NCBI RefSeq assembly: GCF_012489685.1
Contig: NC_080042.1
Span: 10,988,150-11,052,149, forward strand
DNA: 64,000 bases
DNA from: Lotus japonicus
Lineage: Eukaryota > Streptophyta > Magnoliopsida > Fabales > Fabaceae
Direction of reading: 5' to 3'
The notes below the pieces were generated by a model. The model had not been told where the DNA came from. It did no database searches and saw only the letters and a list, made by a program, of their open reading frames with translations. A program made the translations under genes and the position numbers. Every line of letters begins with the position of its first letter. Position 1 is the first letter of the stretch. Below are positions 44,859 to 55,600 of this stretch, in pieces.

Positions 44859-45536
44859 ATGCAAATCTTACTACGAACCTTGTCCGGTGACTACATCCCT
44901 GTCGAGGTGAAGGGTTCTGATTCCATTGACAGCATCAAAGCTAAGATCGAAGAGAAGGAAGGCATCCCAGCTCATATGCAAAGGATTATCTTTGACATCC
45001 ACGACGTCTCCAAGGAGACCTTGTCACTGAGAACCATCAACCTTGACGACACCATTGACACCATTGATAATGTGAAGGCCAAGATGACCACCAACAGTCA
45101 AGTGAAGAAAGCCGGAGGAGAAGAAGAAAGCACAGAGATAGAGCCAAACAAACTTGCTGATGATGATGATGATTCTGATGATGATGATGATGAAGAAAGC
45201 ACAGAGATAGAGCCAAACAAACTTGCTGATGATGATGATGATTCTGATGATGATGATGATGATGATTCTGAAGAAAGCACAGAGATAGAGCCAAACAAAC
45301 TTGCTGATGATGATGATTCTTATGATGATGATTCTGATGCACGTACTGAATGTAGTATTTGCGGATGTCGCTGTGGATGTGGTAGTTTTCTTAACCCTAA
45401 TAGGGTCTGTATCCATCACTATGAAGAATTAGATCATACTCTTGCGTTTCTGGAAGACAGTGACGATCCCAATGACAAGTTATTGTATCTAAAGCGTAAG
45501 GCTCAGTACGATGATTTGATTTTTGATCTTTCGTAA
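44859..45536 (+). CDS. Chimeric ubiquitin-like protein with acidic repeats and Cys-rich tail
   Basis: 225 residues. Residues 1-57 are a diverged ubiquitin unit (MQILLRTLSG, SIDSIKAKIEEKEGIP, QRIIF): Leu8 and Ile44 of the hydrophobic patch and Lys27, Lys29 and Lys33 positions are kept, but the AGKQLEDG turn with Lys48 and the C-terminal LRLRGG are gone. Residues 66-76 (TIDNVKAKM) look like part of a second unit. Then come three acidic repeats, each with STEIEPNKLADDDD and a run of Asp (about residues 88-160). After them are a cluster of five Cys (CSICGCRCGCG) and a helical end (HHYEELDHTLAFLE, KLLYLKRKAQYDDL). Without a terminal Gly-Gly it cannot be conjugated. ATG 44859 is chosen over an upstream in-frame ATG at 44838 because it follows the intron 3' splice site and begins MQI as ubiquitin does. 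Intact frame; function unknown. It may be a new gene or a decaying polyubiquitin locus. Confidence 0.75.
   Translation: MQILLRTLSGDYIPVEVKGSDSIDSIKAKIEEKEGIPAHMQRIIFDIHDVSKETLSLRTINLDDTIDTIDNVKAKMTTNSQVKKAGGEEESTEIEPNKLADDDDDSDDDDDEESTEIEPNKLADDDDDSDDDDDDDSEESTEIEPNKLADDDDSYDDDSDARTECSICGCRCGCGSFLNPNRVCIHHYEELDHTLAFLEDSDDPNDKLLYLKRKAQYDDLIFDLS
45124..45340 (+). repeat. Three in-frame acidic repeats within the ubiquitin-like gene
   Basis: Three units of 69-78 bases, each starting GAAGAAAGCACAGAGATAGA and ending in a GAT run. They differ only in the number of GAT codons and a few bases, so the array expanded recently. All length differences are multiples of three. Confidence 0.92.
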
Positions 45537-45537
45537 G

Positions 45538-45633
45538 GCTGGGAAGCAGTTGGAGGATGGCAGGACTTTGGCAGATTACAATATCTAGAAGGAGTCAACC
45601 CTGCATCTTGTCCTGCGCCTTTGTGGTGGTTTC
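45538..45633 (+). pseudogene. Ubiquitin unit remnant (C-terminal half)
   Basis: Directly after the stop codon of the chimeric gene and in another frame, the sequence encodes AGKQLEDGRTLADYNI, then TAG where Gln is expected, then KESTLHLVLRLCGGF. This is the second half of an ordinary ubiquitin with a stop and R-to-C change before Gly-Gly. The final extra Phe is common in plant polyubiquitin. It shows that the locus was a polyubiquitin gene. Confidence 0.9.
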
Positions 45634-46912
45634 TCAAGTGTCAAAGCGCTTTCCTCTTCTGTGTCAGTTCCCTTTGTGCTGGTTTCCTTTTGTTTCTTTT
45701 ATCCCAAATCCAGTCTTTGACTTGTAGTTTGCAGCCCCTGTATAGTGGTTGTAACTATGTTCTAATGTTTGTGAACCTGCTTTAATGATTTCATTCCCTT
45801 ATGTTGAACTTTTAATAGAGTAATGTCATGCTTGTGTTTCATCTAATGTCATGCTTGTGTTTCACTAATGTCATGGGCTCGTTTATTGTTGTCTCTTTTC
45901 TTTTGGTTTGTTGCTGGTTTTTGTATGCTCATTTAGCAATTGGTGCTGGCATTATTAACTTCTTAGTGTTGAGACCAAAATGTATCATTCCAAATTGCTA
46001 TGAACCAAAATGTAGTTGCCTTAGCAAAACCAAATTAAGTTTTGTAGGTAGATCTCTTGGCGTAGATAACTATTGCTAAATATATAACTAGTAGTAATAA
46101 TCTTAACACTATGACTTGCAGGCAAATGTATTGAGTTTTCCAATATAACTTCCTTTCTGTTAGTTTGGCATCTAAACATGAAGTCCTCAGTTTAGCTCTG
46201 CAGATTGTGCTCTTTTGTGATAGTTGAAATTAACACTTCAAATATAAGATATATGCCCTCTTTCCTTTTCATTCTATAAGATATATTCCCTTGAACTTTA
46301 AAGGGGTATTTTTGACTTTTCACCATTTTGAGGGGGGTGCGTTTAGCAGGGGGGTGCGTTTAACAATTACCTTCATTATTATAGTGATGCTTCATTGTTC
46401 ATAAGGAACAATCTTAATGTGGTTCTTTAAATGATTGAATAATCATCAATAAGGAATCTCAGGACTCAGGGGATATTTAAAACTAGCACAAAAACAGAAA
46501 AGAAAGGTAAAATATATTGCAAAAGGTGAGAGACCCTTGTGCTAAGAGTGCCATAACACAGAAACTCTGATATTCTTTAAAAATACCCTGATTTTGTTCC
46601 CAGCGTCCTCTCTCCGCTTCCCTTTTATAAAGTACAGAAGAATCTGAAATGGTTGGATTTCTGGCTCTTGGCTATTCTGAATCAACATATTATGAGCATC
46701 AAAAGTGAACAAATGTCAGCCCGAAAAAAACTACTGTGAGTGGATATCCATAGCATAACCCTGAAGCAGATGCGAATGTTTCAGAGGTTTATTCTATCTT
46801 CTTTGCTATTAAGACTGCTATAAGTGTTACACCCAAATCAGAGGCAATTCAGGGCTCAAGAACTGATTCAAGTTGAGAGCTTAATCAATAAGCAAATCAG
46901 CAATAGGGCACC
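45634..46912. other. Non-coding stretch after the ubiquitin-like gene
   Basis: The first 200 bases are T-rich and probably the 3' UTR. Beyond that I see short direct repeats (GGGGGGTGCGTTTA twice near 46335-46355) and no credible gene. Confidence 0.5.
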
Positions 46913-46915
46913 TCT

Positions 46916-47084
46916 CTATTGGCAGGTAAACAGTCAGTATTCTTGGAGCTTCCTCTAAAGCTTCGAAAAATCAATGTGAATGACTTGCCAAAGGAGAGTT
47001 GCCCTGTGACTGCTATTGGCAGGTAAACAGTCAGTATTCTTGGAGCTTCCTCTCTATTGGCAGGTAAACAGTCATAATTTTCTC
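46916..47084. repeat. Repeated 41-bp block with splice-like motif
   Basis: CTATTGGCAGGTAAACAGTCA begins at 46916, 47013 and 47054. The first two continue identically through GTATTCTTGGAGCTTCCTCT. The first spacer could encode KLRKINVNDLPKESCPVTAIG, ending in a GCAG/GTAAAC donor-like site, so this may be a duplicated exon edge of an unrecognised gene. Confidence 0.6.
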
Positions 47085-47434
47085 TCTAGATTAAAGGAAA
47101 TGCAAGTCTTTAGTGTTAATGTCTCACATCTTGATGAGTCTAGGGGAAGTTCTCTTTTATTGCTTTTCTCTAATGTCATAAGTTATGTTTTGAAAGATGC
47201 AACTGAGTAGACTATCAAGTGTAATGAAAGGAGTAGACTGAAATTAACCTGAATGCAACTGAGAGAAGAAAAAACAGAGAATAAAAAGAGAAACTGAAAA
47301 TCTGAATCATACCCTATGCTATCCGCGTAAAAATTAAGCATAATGCAATCTCTCTTTAATCCGCTATCACTGGTTTAACTTTTTTTTGTTCTCCATAATT
47401 TGATATTTTCTTTCTGACCCACAATCTATTTGAG

Positions 47435-47680
47435 ACATGTCCAAGGACATTGCATGAGGCTTGCAGCAAAGGTATCAAAAGTGCTGAGAGAGGTTGCCGG
47501 CAACATAAGGAGCTGTCATCAATGCTCTCCAGAAACACTCTCTGATCATCTTCATGATACCCTGCAGGACGTCAACGCTGCCATAAAATCCCAACCTCCC
47601 CTCTTCTTAGGCTCCAACAACAGCCAAGCCAACAACAACATGTTCACTGTAGCAGCAGCAGCACAGACAACTCATTTATT
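47435..47680 (+). pseudogene. ALMT-family C-terminal fragment
   Basis: The frame 47430-47699 contains CMRLAAKVSKVLREVAGNIR, CSPETLSDHLHDTLQDVNAAIKSQPPLFLGS. This resembles the cytosolic helical domain after the membrane part of aluminium-activated malate transporters of the ALMT12-14 group (anion channels of the plasma membrane in guard cells). Only about 70 residues of one exon are present, with no membrane segments before it and unrelated sequence after it. The start ATG of the frame is not a gene start. Family call from memory of conserved phrases; moderate. Confidence 0.6.
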
Positions 47681-47689
47681 TATTTCAAG

Positions 47690-48470
47690 ACATAAATAAA
47701 GTGTAATAAGCAGTTCATTTTCATATAGAGGAAGGCTGCAATGAAATGCAGAGATAGCATTAGAAATGAGAATACCAAATAAGGAAGGAAAACAAAGTAT
47801 AAACTGCACTCTTGTCAATGCAGGACCATAGATAAGGCTCATCATAGTGAAGACCATGGAGTTATAAATGTTTATATCTTGGAATCACTTCCTTTTCTTT
47901 ACTGACACATTCAAATGTTTCTTTGAATTTGGACAACTAAGATTGTTATGCCATCAAATTTGGACAGCTAGATCTAAGCTTGGGAGATTATCATATAATT
48001 TCCTAGCAAATTTTGAAGACATAGAAAAATCAAAGGAAAACTCAAGAGACAGGAATAGAGATGTACATGCAAAGCATAGAAATTATATTGGAGATATACG
48101 TCAATCCCTCACTTAGTAATGATACAAGGCACAGAAATGAGTGAACACATTTCCCTCCCAAATTCCACTCTAAGACCAATAACCTCCTTTTTATTTTTCT
48201 ATTCAAACATTTACATCTTCGACTAACAGAAAAACTCATTAAAATTATGCTTACTCTACTTTTCTTATCCTCTATCTGCTCTTAATGTACTTCTAATCAT
48301 ATATAATATCAGATATTTGTTGTTTCTCTTTTTTATACTATACGTATATGATTTCATAGCTAAATTAAGCATACAATACCATCTTCTCTTTAATCAGAAA
48401 ATTTAAAAGCTGTAAACCAGTCTAAGAAAAATACAATGAAGTCATATCTGAAAAGCTGAAGACAATAGTT
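47690..48470. other. AT-rich non-coding stretch
   Basis: No gene, repeat array or RNA gene recognised. Confidence 0.5.
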
Positions 48471-48471
48471 C

Positions 48472-48650
48472 TGTTGTGTATTATTATTAAGATTTAGTTT
48501 AGAAATAGAGATTGGGTTTAGATATAGTTTTCTATTGTAGGTTATTATCTTTTTAGATTTAAGATAGATATAGTTTTGATCTCTTTTCTACATTTATATA
48601 TTGTACAAGTTTATCAATGAATAATACACAAGAAATATTTATCACATTCA
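48472..48650 (+). mobile_element. Short copia LTR with primer site
   Basis: About 180 bp from TGTTGTGTATTATT to CACATTCA, followed by TGGTATCTAGAGCC (48654-48667), a slightly altered tRNA-Met primer site. Short LTRs of this form occur in several Ty1/copia families. The partner LTR is not found in the window. Confidence 0.65.
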
Positions 48651-48934
48651 ACATGGTATCTAGAGCCCTAGTTTTCTTTTAAGCGTTTCTTTTTCTGGTT
48701 TTGGGTTACAGTCACAAGTGTCGCTGACCCGTATTTTCAAGTTCGCCGAGTGACGACACAACCACCACAAATCAAGCCAGAGGCCGCCGATCCACCATCC
48801 GCCGGAGTACTGCCGCCATACAGCCTGCCACGCGCCGCCACACTTCCGCAGGTTCACGCGCCGCCTTCCAGGTAGTTTTCCGGCGTCGTTCCGCCACGAT
48901 TGTGACCGGCCGACCTTCCTTTTTCTCGACTCGA

Positions 48935-49085
48935 GGAGGAGATTTATATGGAGCAACCACCTGGGTTTGTTGCTCAGGGGGAGTTATGTAAGGTTTGCCT
49001 GTTGAAAAAAATCTCTATATGGTTTGAAGCAGTCACCTCTAGCTTTCTCATATAGCCTTTGAACATCATTAGCATAAAATGTTTC
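48935..49085. repeat. Inverted repeat arm 1 (copia RT segment)
   Basis: About 150 bp that match the reverse complement of about 49562-49720 at roughly 87-90% by eye, separated by about 480 bp that includes the gag start. Confidence 0.8.
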
Positions 49086-49561
49086 AGTTGTCTTCCAAAT
49101 ATCGTAACAAGTTTTTCAGGTGCTCTGTTTTGCATCTGTTTGGTTTGGTTTGGTTTGGTTTAGGTGCTATGTTTTGACCCTGCTTGGACGTCCTCCTTGA
49201 CGTCTCTCATCGTTTGCTCAATGTTGTTTATTGGTGCGTTGTCTTTTTGGTATTTTTCCTCTTTTCTTCATGGCTGAAGAGAAGAAGAGTTTGGTGTTTT
49301 ATGCTTTTTCCGGATCTCCTAAAATTACCTCGGAAAAGCTTGATGGGAAGAACTATTTGAGTTGGCGTGATGTTGTTGACATTTGGTTTATTGGTCAGGG
49401 ATTATCTGACCATCTTTCTTCCAAGGTTTATGACATTGATGCTTCTAAAAGAGACGACAGGAAGAAAGTTGATGCTTAACTTGTATCCTTGTTATGGCAG
49501 TCGATTGAACCAAGTTTGACGCTTCACTTTCGCATTTACAAAACTTGTTACGATATTTGAT

Positions 49562-49720
49562 AGACAGCTTTATGCTAATGATGTTCAAAGGCTTTATGAG
49601 AAAGCTCGAGGTAATTGCTTTAAACCATATAGAGATTTCTTCAACCGGCAAACCTTACCTAACTCCCCCTGAGCAGCAAGCCCAGGTGGTTGCTCCATAT
49701 AAATCTCCTCCTCCAAATCA
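49562..49720. repeat. Inverted repeat arm 2 (copia RT segment)
   Basis: Partner of 48935-49085. A transcript across both could fold into a long hairpin. Confidence 0.8.
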
Positions 49721-50084
49721 CCATGTAAGAAAGCGTTCTTAATATCAAGTTGATACAACGGCCAATGGCGAATGGCAGCAATGGCTAAAAACAAACGAAC
49801 ATAACTCATCTTAGCAACAAGAGCGAATGTATCACCATAATCCAGACCATTGATTTGAGTGTACCTTTTGGCAACAAGTCGGGCCTTTAAGCGGTCCACC
49901 TATCCATCAGGGCCAATCTTAATGGTAAAGACCCATCGACATCCAACTGTAGATTTACCATAAGGAAGTGGAAGAAGTGTCCACGTATGATTGGCTTCCA
50001 AGGCAGTCATCTCATCAATCATAGCTTGTCTCCATCCAGGATGGGAAAGTGCTTCATGAACAAGCCTTCAATCAGGCCCAGGGT

Positions 50085-50338
50085 ATTTTGCATGGCTGGA
50101 GACAAGGTGGAACAAGAAGACGGTGGATCCTAGGCTGTTTTAAGTTGTATGTTTCTGCGTTCCTTGTAGTTTTATGTTCTCAGTCTAGTGTTGGAAGTTG
50201 TGTTAGTGTCCCTTTATAGTTCAATGACCCCATATTGTATAAGAGGTTGACTTTCTAACCCTCCTGGGCTCAAACTTGTATGCTCTTTCTAGGCCTTTTG
50301 AGCCTCTTTTATGGAATCATGATCCATTGTCCAAAAAA
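50085..50338 (+). mobile_element. 5'-truncated LINE-type 3' end with poly(A)
   Basis: Non-coding sequence ending ..TTATGGAATCATGATCCATTGTCC followed by eight A at 50331-50338, in the style of plant L1 3' ends. The 5' edge (about 50069-50085, where copia similarity stops) and a target duplication are not certain. Confidence 0.45.
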
Positions 50339-50577
50339 AATTCCTCATAGCCCTTACTCTTGTAATTGGTACACTTAGAATTTGCAATGTCCTGTTGACC
50401 AAAAAAAAAAAAAAAAAAAGAATTTGCAATGTCCTTCAAAGAACTTGAGTTAGCTAGTTCCAGTTGATTCAAATCTGTTAAACCACCATCTTTTGGTTCC
50501 ACCTCCCTTCTTTCCCCTTAATTTAATTTCTCTTTGCGATGCTCTTTCAATTATAGTTTGTTACAAGTTTGATTGGG
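50339..50577 (-). pseudogene. Unrecognised exon remnant, interrupted by a mini retro-insertion
   Basis: Minus strand reads EVEPKDGGLTDLNQLELANSS, then LKDIAN and, past the small insertion, SKCTNYKSKGYEE before entering the poly(A) of the neighbouring insertion. It looks like genuine protein coding sequence of low hydrophobicity but I cannot place it. An upstream LINE target site (50578) marks the other edge. Confidence 0.35.
50378..50435 (+). mobile_element. Minimal poly(A) retro-insertion with 16-bp target duplication
   Basis: GAATTTGCAATGTCCT at 50378-50393 and again at 50420-50435 flank only GTTGACC plus nineteen A (50394-50419). This is the mark of target-primed reverse transcription that stopped after seven bases of the template. 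Confidence 0.88.
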
Positions 50578-50593
50578 CATAGAACCCATTTCC
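50578..50593. repeat. LINE target site duplication, left copy
   Basis: CATAGAACCCATTTCC, identical to 59911-59926. The next two T extend the match but merge with the poly(T). Confidence 0.92.
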
Positions 50594-50638
50594 TTTTTTT
50601 TTTTGGTACCTCGGAAATCAAAACAAAGAAACAAGAAA

Positions 50639-52671
50639 CTAAGACACAGCCAATTTATCCCTCAACAGAATGATAGCCAATTCTGGAGGAGGATAATTCA
50701 GCTCTATAACACCAGGAATGAGAGACAAGGCTCCCTGTCTAGCTAACCAATCAGCAGCAGTGTTGCATTCCCTTTGAGTCCATGCCAGCGTGATCCTCCA
50801 ATTCCTCTCCATCAGCTCTTTAATGTCCTTCAAAACTGCAGCATGATCATGACGGTTAACACGGCTCATATCAACCAGCACCTCATTCAGATCTTGACAA
50901 TCCGTTTCACACACTAGCTTTCTAATTCCATGCCCCCACGCCAACCGGAGACCATCTCGCAAGGCCAAAGCCTCCGCAAGAAACGGAGAGCCCTCAGATT
51001 GAGAGCTAGTAAAACCAGCAATCCAATTCCCTTGGTTATCTCTCAGGATTCCGCCACCACCCATGATATTCACGTCTTCCTTGTAGCTTCCATCAGAGTT
51101 TAGCTTTATGAAGTCTTGTGAAGGAAGAGACCAATGCAACTGGAGAAGCTGACCATCCCCTTTAGTGTCATATCGCACCAGCTCATCATGATCATGGCTA
51201 AGCTTCTGCCAAGCTAGTTGGAACGGCCAAGGTTGAGGATCAAGAATCATGTTATTTCTCCACTTCCAGCAACCCGAAACTCCTGCTAAGAACTCCATTG
51301 AATGGCTACTTTGTGCTTGAGTTTTGATCCAATCCTGCAAGTTATTCGACCTGAAACTTCTCCATCTCCAAGCTCCCAATTTCGCCCATAGTTCACTCGA
51401 ATGGGGACAGTCCCTTAAACAGTGTAGGCAGTTTTCCACACCCAAGGAGCAGCGAGCACACGTTTCTGTGTCAGCTAGATGGCAACGAAACCTGTTAGCG
51501 TTAACCGGGAGGCCTTCATGAAGCGTTAACCAGATGAAAAAACGAATTTTCTCCGGCACAGCTAACTTCCACACCCAATTCCACGCTTGCCCAACATATA
51601 TCATTGTGTTGTGTCTCTCCCTCAACCACTTGTAATCGTCCCTTACTGTATAAGTGCCACCATCATTACCCTTCCAGCACCATCTATCCACCGCAGTGAT
51701 TGAAACGCGAGGCTCAATGGAGGCAAATCTGCTCACTATCTCCTCTGGCATCCAAGTCATAACTCTATTCAGGTTCCAATTATTCTCAACAATTAAATCC
51801 CGAAGTTGCAAATTTGTGTCAGATATATGCACAAAGGGAATTTGTTCTGCGATTTTTCCCTTCCCAGACCAATCATGGTACCATACTGAAGAGCTACCAT
51901 CACCAATTCTGTACTTAAATCCCTCAGCTAGCTGGTCACGCGCCCTCAAGATTCCTCGCCAAATAGGAGAAGAATTGGACCTGTTTCCTGCACTAAAAAT
52001 GGAAGTATCTTTTAGGTATTTATGGGTTAAAGCTTGTACCCATAACTTGGGAGAAACATCACTAAGCTGCCAAACTGCTTTCCCCAAAAGAGCAGTATTG
52101 AAGTCATCCATGCACTTGATGCCTAGGCCACCATCCTCTTTTGCACTAGTTACTGTTTGCCAATTAATTAAATGCCAACCTCGTTGTCCAGCATGTTTGG
52201 ACCAAATAAACCCCCTCATCATCTGGTCAATTTTATGAGTAATGCTCCTAGGCAACCAAAAAGCCTGCATGGTATAGGTAGGGATGGATGATATGACCGA
52301 CTTCGCCAAGCACACCCTTCCCGCCATGTTTAACATGTTGGTCTTCCACGTAGCCATTTTCCGCTGAATGTTGTCAAGTAAAAAGTTGAACCTCCCTCTC
52401 GTAATTCGCCCTTTACTCAAGGGAAAACCAAGGTATTTACCCAAATCTCGCACGAAGGGAATGGGAGCTATGCTTCTGATTTCTCCTCTAACATCAGCCC
52501 GGACCCCTTTTGAAGCAATGGCTTTAGACTTGACCATGTTAATTTTTAACCCAGAGTACGCACAAAAATCCATTAACAACGATGCAACTACGTTGACCTG
52601 TTGAGGAGAAGCTTGGCAAAATAGGAGAACATCATCCGCAAAGAGCATATGAGAAATTGGAGGGCCACCAG
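50639..52671 (-). pseudogene. LINE ORF2, C-terminal part: RT end, zf-RVT, RNase H
   Basis: Continues ORF2 beyond the LTR. It contains the catalytic FADD motif (MLFADDVLLF) of reverse transcriptase, the thumb region (GKYLGFPLSKGRI), a zf-RVT domain (FFIWLTLHEGLPVNANRFRCH, C-x2-C in CARCSLGVENCLHC) and an RNase H of the plant L1 type (LNSDGSYKED, CETDCQDLNEVL). It ends at a stop at 50639. No frameshift or internal stop is seen in this part. The first 13 residues of the annotated open frame (to 52711) come from the LTR. Confidence 0.9.
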
Positions 52672-55600
52672 TGTAACACCCCGATTTCGGTGGCGTCACT
52701 TTAGTAACCAAAGAAATAACTTAAGCGGAAAAACGTGAATTATTTTTTTTTGATAATGTAAGTAAAGACAGAAAGAGATGAAACTCTAAAACGAAGATAA
52801 CATAACTAATATACAATATGATTACAGCCCCCACTGTAAGTTGTAAACCACGTCACGAGTAAACCTCCAGTGACGGAAAGTAAAAGAGAGTAACGCCCGT
52901 AGGCAAAAGTACAAACCAAGGTAAAAATACTGTGTCCGCAACACTAAACCTCAAAATCTGAGAACAAGTTGGCCCAGCGGCCTAAGAAAAGACCCCCTAA
53001 ATCCAACCAGCTTTCTGTGATCTCCATAGGAAACCACACAAAAAGCTACCGGTAGGAAACTACCCTGTCCCCAAAACTGAAGCATGACGGTCAGAGCATC
53101 GACACTACTCCTACACTAATCCCATCTCGAGTAAGTCGCTCGGTGGCCAGCGGGGTCGACCACCCCTGAACCGTAGTCCTCCTGATCAAGCTTCTTCAAC
53201 CTAGTTTCCCCTGAAGGGTGAACCATCGTGAACCGGTCCGCCATACTCAACTGACAATGGCGTAGTCCGCCCAAACACACACAGAAGACGCGAGGGTCAA
53301 CTCCAAAGAATTATATAAATAATAAAACCAGATATATAGGATAATAATTATTTAGCCTCTCAGGCTTATAAGTTTAGGGATAACATCCTAGGGTTGCATA
53401 TTTCACAATGAATATAAAAGATCATAATAACAAGTAGCATGCCTCAAATAGGATAAACAGGTACCAATCACACTCAGCAACTAAGTCAGCATGTATGTTG
53501 CATGAAATGCAATGCTGGTAACAAAATGCATTCCGGAAGAAGGATGGACACCATCGAGTCAGCCCTAACACCGGCCAAAGTGGGACCATTCTGCTCGGGC
53601 GTCTCTTACACCACACAAAAGTAGTCAGATCAGCAGTAAACCCGTAGGTCTGCCATTCCGTCTGCTACTGAGGACCACCGTAGTGTCCTAAATATGGAAA
53701 TCCGGGTCTTATGACCATTTTGGAATCCACCGAGGTCCGGTAATCCGCCGTGTATTAACCTCAAAATGAGTGCATGAATGCAAGTGATTAGCCAAACAAC
53801 GTCTCCGACCTCACTCGACACGTCGTCACGTGTTCTAGCTAACTTATTGTCTCTAAAAAAACCTACCCTAAGGCAAACGTCGATTCTGCGACAAAATGAA
53901 TTAATCAAAAGAAGAAGAAGATACTTTGGAACTCATGGTTCCCGGCTAAACTTTAGATAGCCAATCAATAAACTGCTCATCGAGCGAAAAGGTACCGAAG
54001 TACTTGGAAACTTATAGTCTCCGGCTAAACTTTAGATAGCCAAACATTAAACTGCTCATCGAGCGAAAGAGTATAAGCATACTCGGAAACTTGTAAGTTT
54101 CCTCAAGACTTGGACTCGACGACACTTCTCATATCTTCAAGACTAATATTCAGGCTCTAAGCTCTTATCTAAATGTTGTTATCATTTGTTCAAGGGGCTT
54201 AGAGATTGATTAATGTCTTATGAATTTTCTTTGAGAAAATAGATTTCGTTTAGTCTTATGATACTTCCTATGAGTTTCAGGGATCCCATAATCCCAATTA
54301 ATTTCTGAGAAGGTCTCGATCCATTAAAATATAACAAGGTCCGAACTTCGTTCGTCCTTTCAAACTCTCTCAAAATCTCATAAAAATTCGGCATGACTTG
54401 CCCGTAATCCTCACTTTCCAGAAACATAGGCACGAGTGGAATAGCATCAATGAAACAGCTCAACCAATAGGCATAAACAGCATATTCCAACACATCCTAA
54501 GTTAACCATGTAGCACATAGCATGTGAATCATTTAGCACACAATATCATGGCATCAAGTACTCAACAAGTTCGGCCGAAGCCTCAGAAATCATTTCAGAC
54601 ATTTAGCAATTAGGTGCATAACACATAAATCAAGTCGAATTTCATCGACACCTAAAGCATTATCTAGTAATTCAGAGAGTAGCCCTCACTTGTAACTCCT
54701 CCAGCGTTTTCCTCACAACCTCCTTCACGTTCCTCGCCTTGATCTCCAGGAAACTCCTCAAAAGAACCTTAAGCCAAAATCACAGAAATCAACACATTGA
54801 GTCAGAAACTCAGCAAGCAATAAGTCCTAGGGTTACACGGTACATTACAAACTCTGTGGTACGACAATCTAACGCGTTAAGACAAGTTTTCGAAAAAGTC
54901 GGATTTCCTCCCCCCTTGGTATAGCTCTCGGCCACTTTCCTTAATTGGGAGGGTCAATTTTTCTTCGATCAAACTTGGTTCCTAGGTTAACATAAGCCGT
55001 AACTAAGACGGTTCTAAGCTCGGAAAAATTTTCGGATCGAAAACTGATATAGGGGTAGTTTGGTCATTATTTTTAGCTCAAAATTTCAAAATTGGATTTT
55101 TGAAAAACAGATTGGATGGAGACGTCCACAACGACGTTTATGACGACAAATCCTACTAGCACTAAGCCAAGTCGATTGATTAGAGCTTAAAGGTTGCGAC
55201 TTTACCGAAAAATGGGTATTTAAGGTAGAAATTGATCCCGGCGGCATTTCGTCGACATTTGACAAAATCTAATCCGCAGAACACGCTCAGGAGCATGCAG
55301 GGAAGAAGTTTAGACACTGAAATCAAGCTATTTGGACAATTTTACAAAAAGCTCCAAACTTTGAGCTCAGAAAAACATAGAAAAAGTCGACAGATCTGAC
55401 GATCAGAAGTGAGATATAGTTTACCTACCTCAAGGTCTTCGATTAGCAACGATCGGTGAAGAAAACGGGCAAAGATTCGCGAAAATCCGGATCCTCTCTT
55501 TCTCTCTAGCTGCTCACGGTTTTGGGGGAGGGAATGGGTGATTTTTTGCAAAAAATCTAATTTTCAAGCTATTTATAGGTTTTGGAAAAAGCGGAAAAAA

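Larger units (their letters stand above)
48660..50068. pseudogene. Scrambled copia fragments, including an inverted pair
   Basis: Plus strand, 48946-49065: reverse transcriptase piece (MEQPPGFVAQGEL, then KISIWFEAV with a stop). Plus strand, 49250-49480: start of gag (ITSEKLDGKNYLSWRDVVDIWF). Minus strand, 50068-49594: reverse transcriptase N-terminal half (LSHPGWRQAMIDEMTALEAN, WVFTIKIGPDG, one stop, [34 protein letters not shown]). No complete domain is left and pieces point in opposite directions. Confidence 0.75.

Noticed and set aside
45024..45419. Minus-strand Ile/Ser/His-rich frames over the acidic repeats
   Set aside because: Shadows of the GAT repeats in the ubiquitin-like gene.
51654..52238. 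Plus-strand 194-residue frame (and 57159-57596, 58742-59104, 59558-59953)
   Set aside because: Shadows of LINE ORF2 and ORF1, which have clear catalytic motifs on the minus strand.
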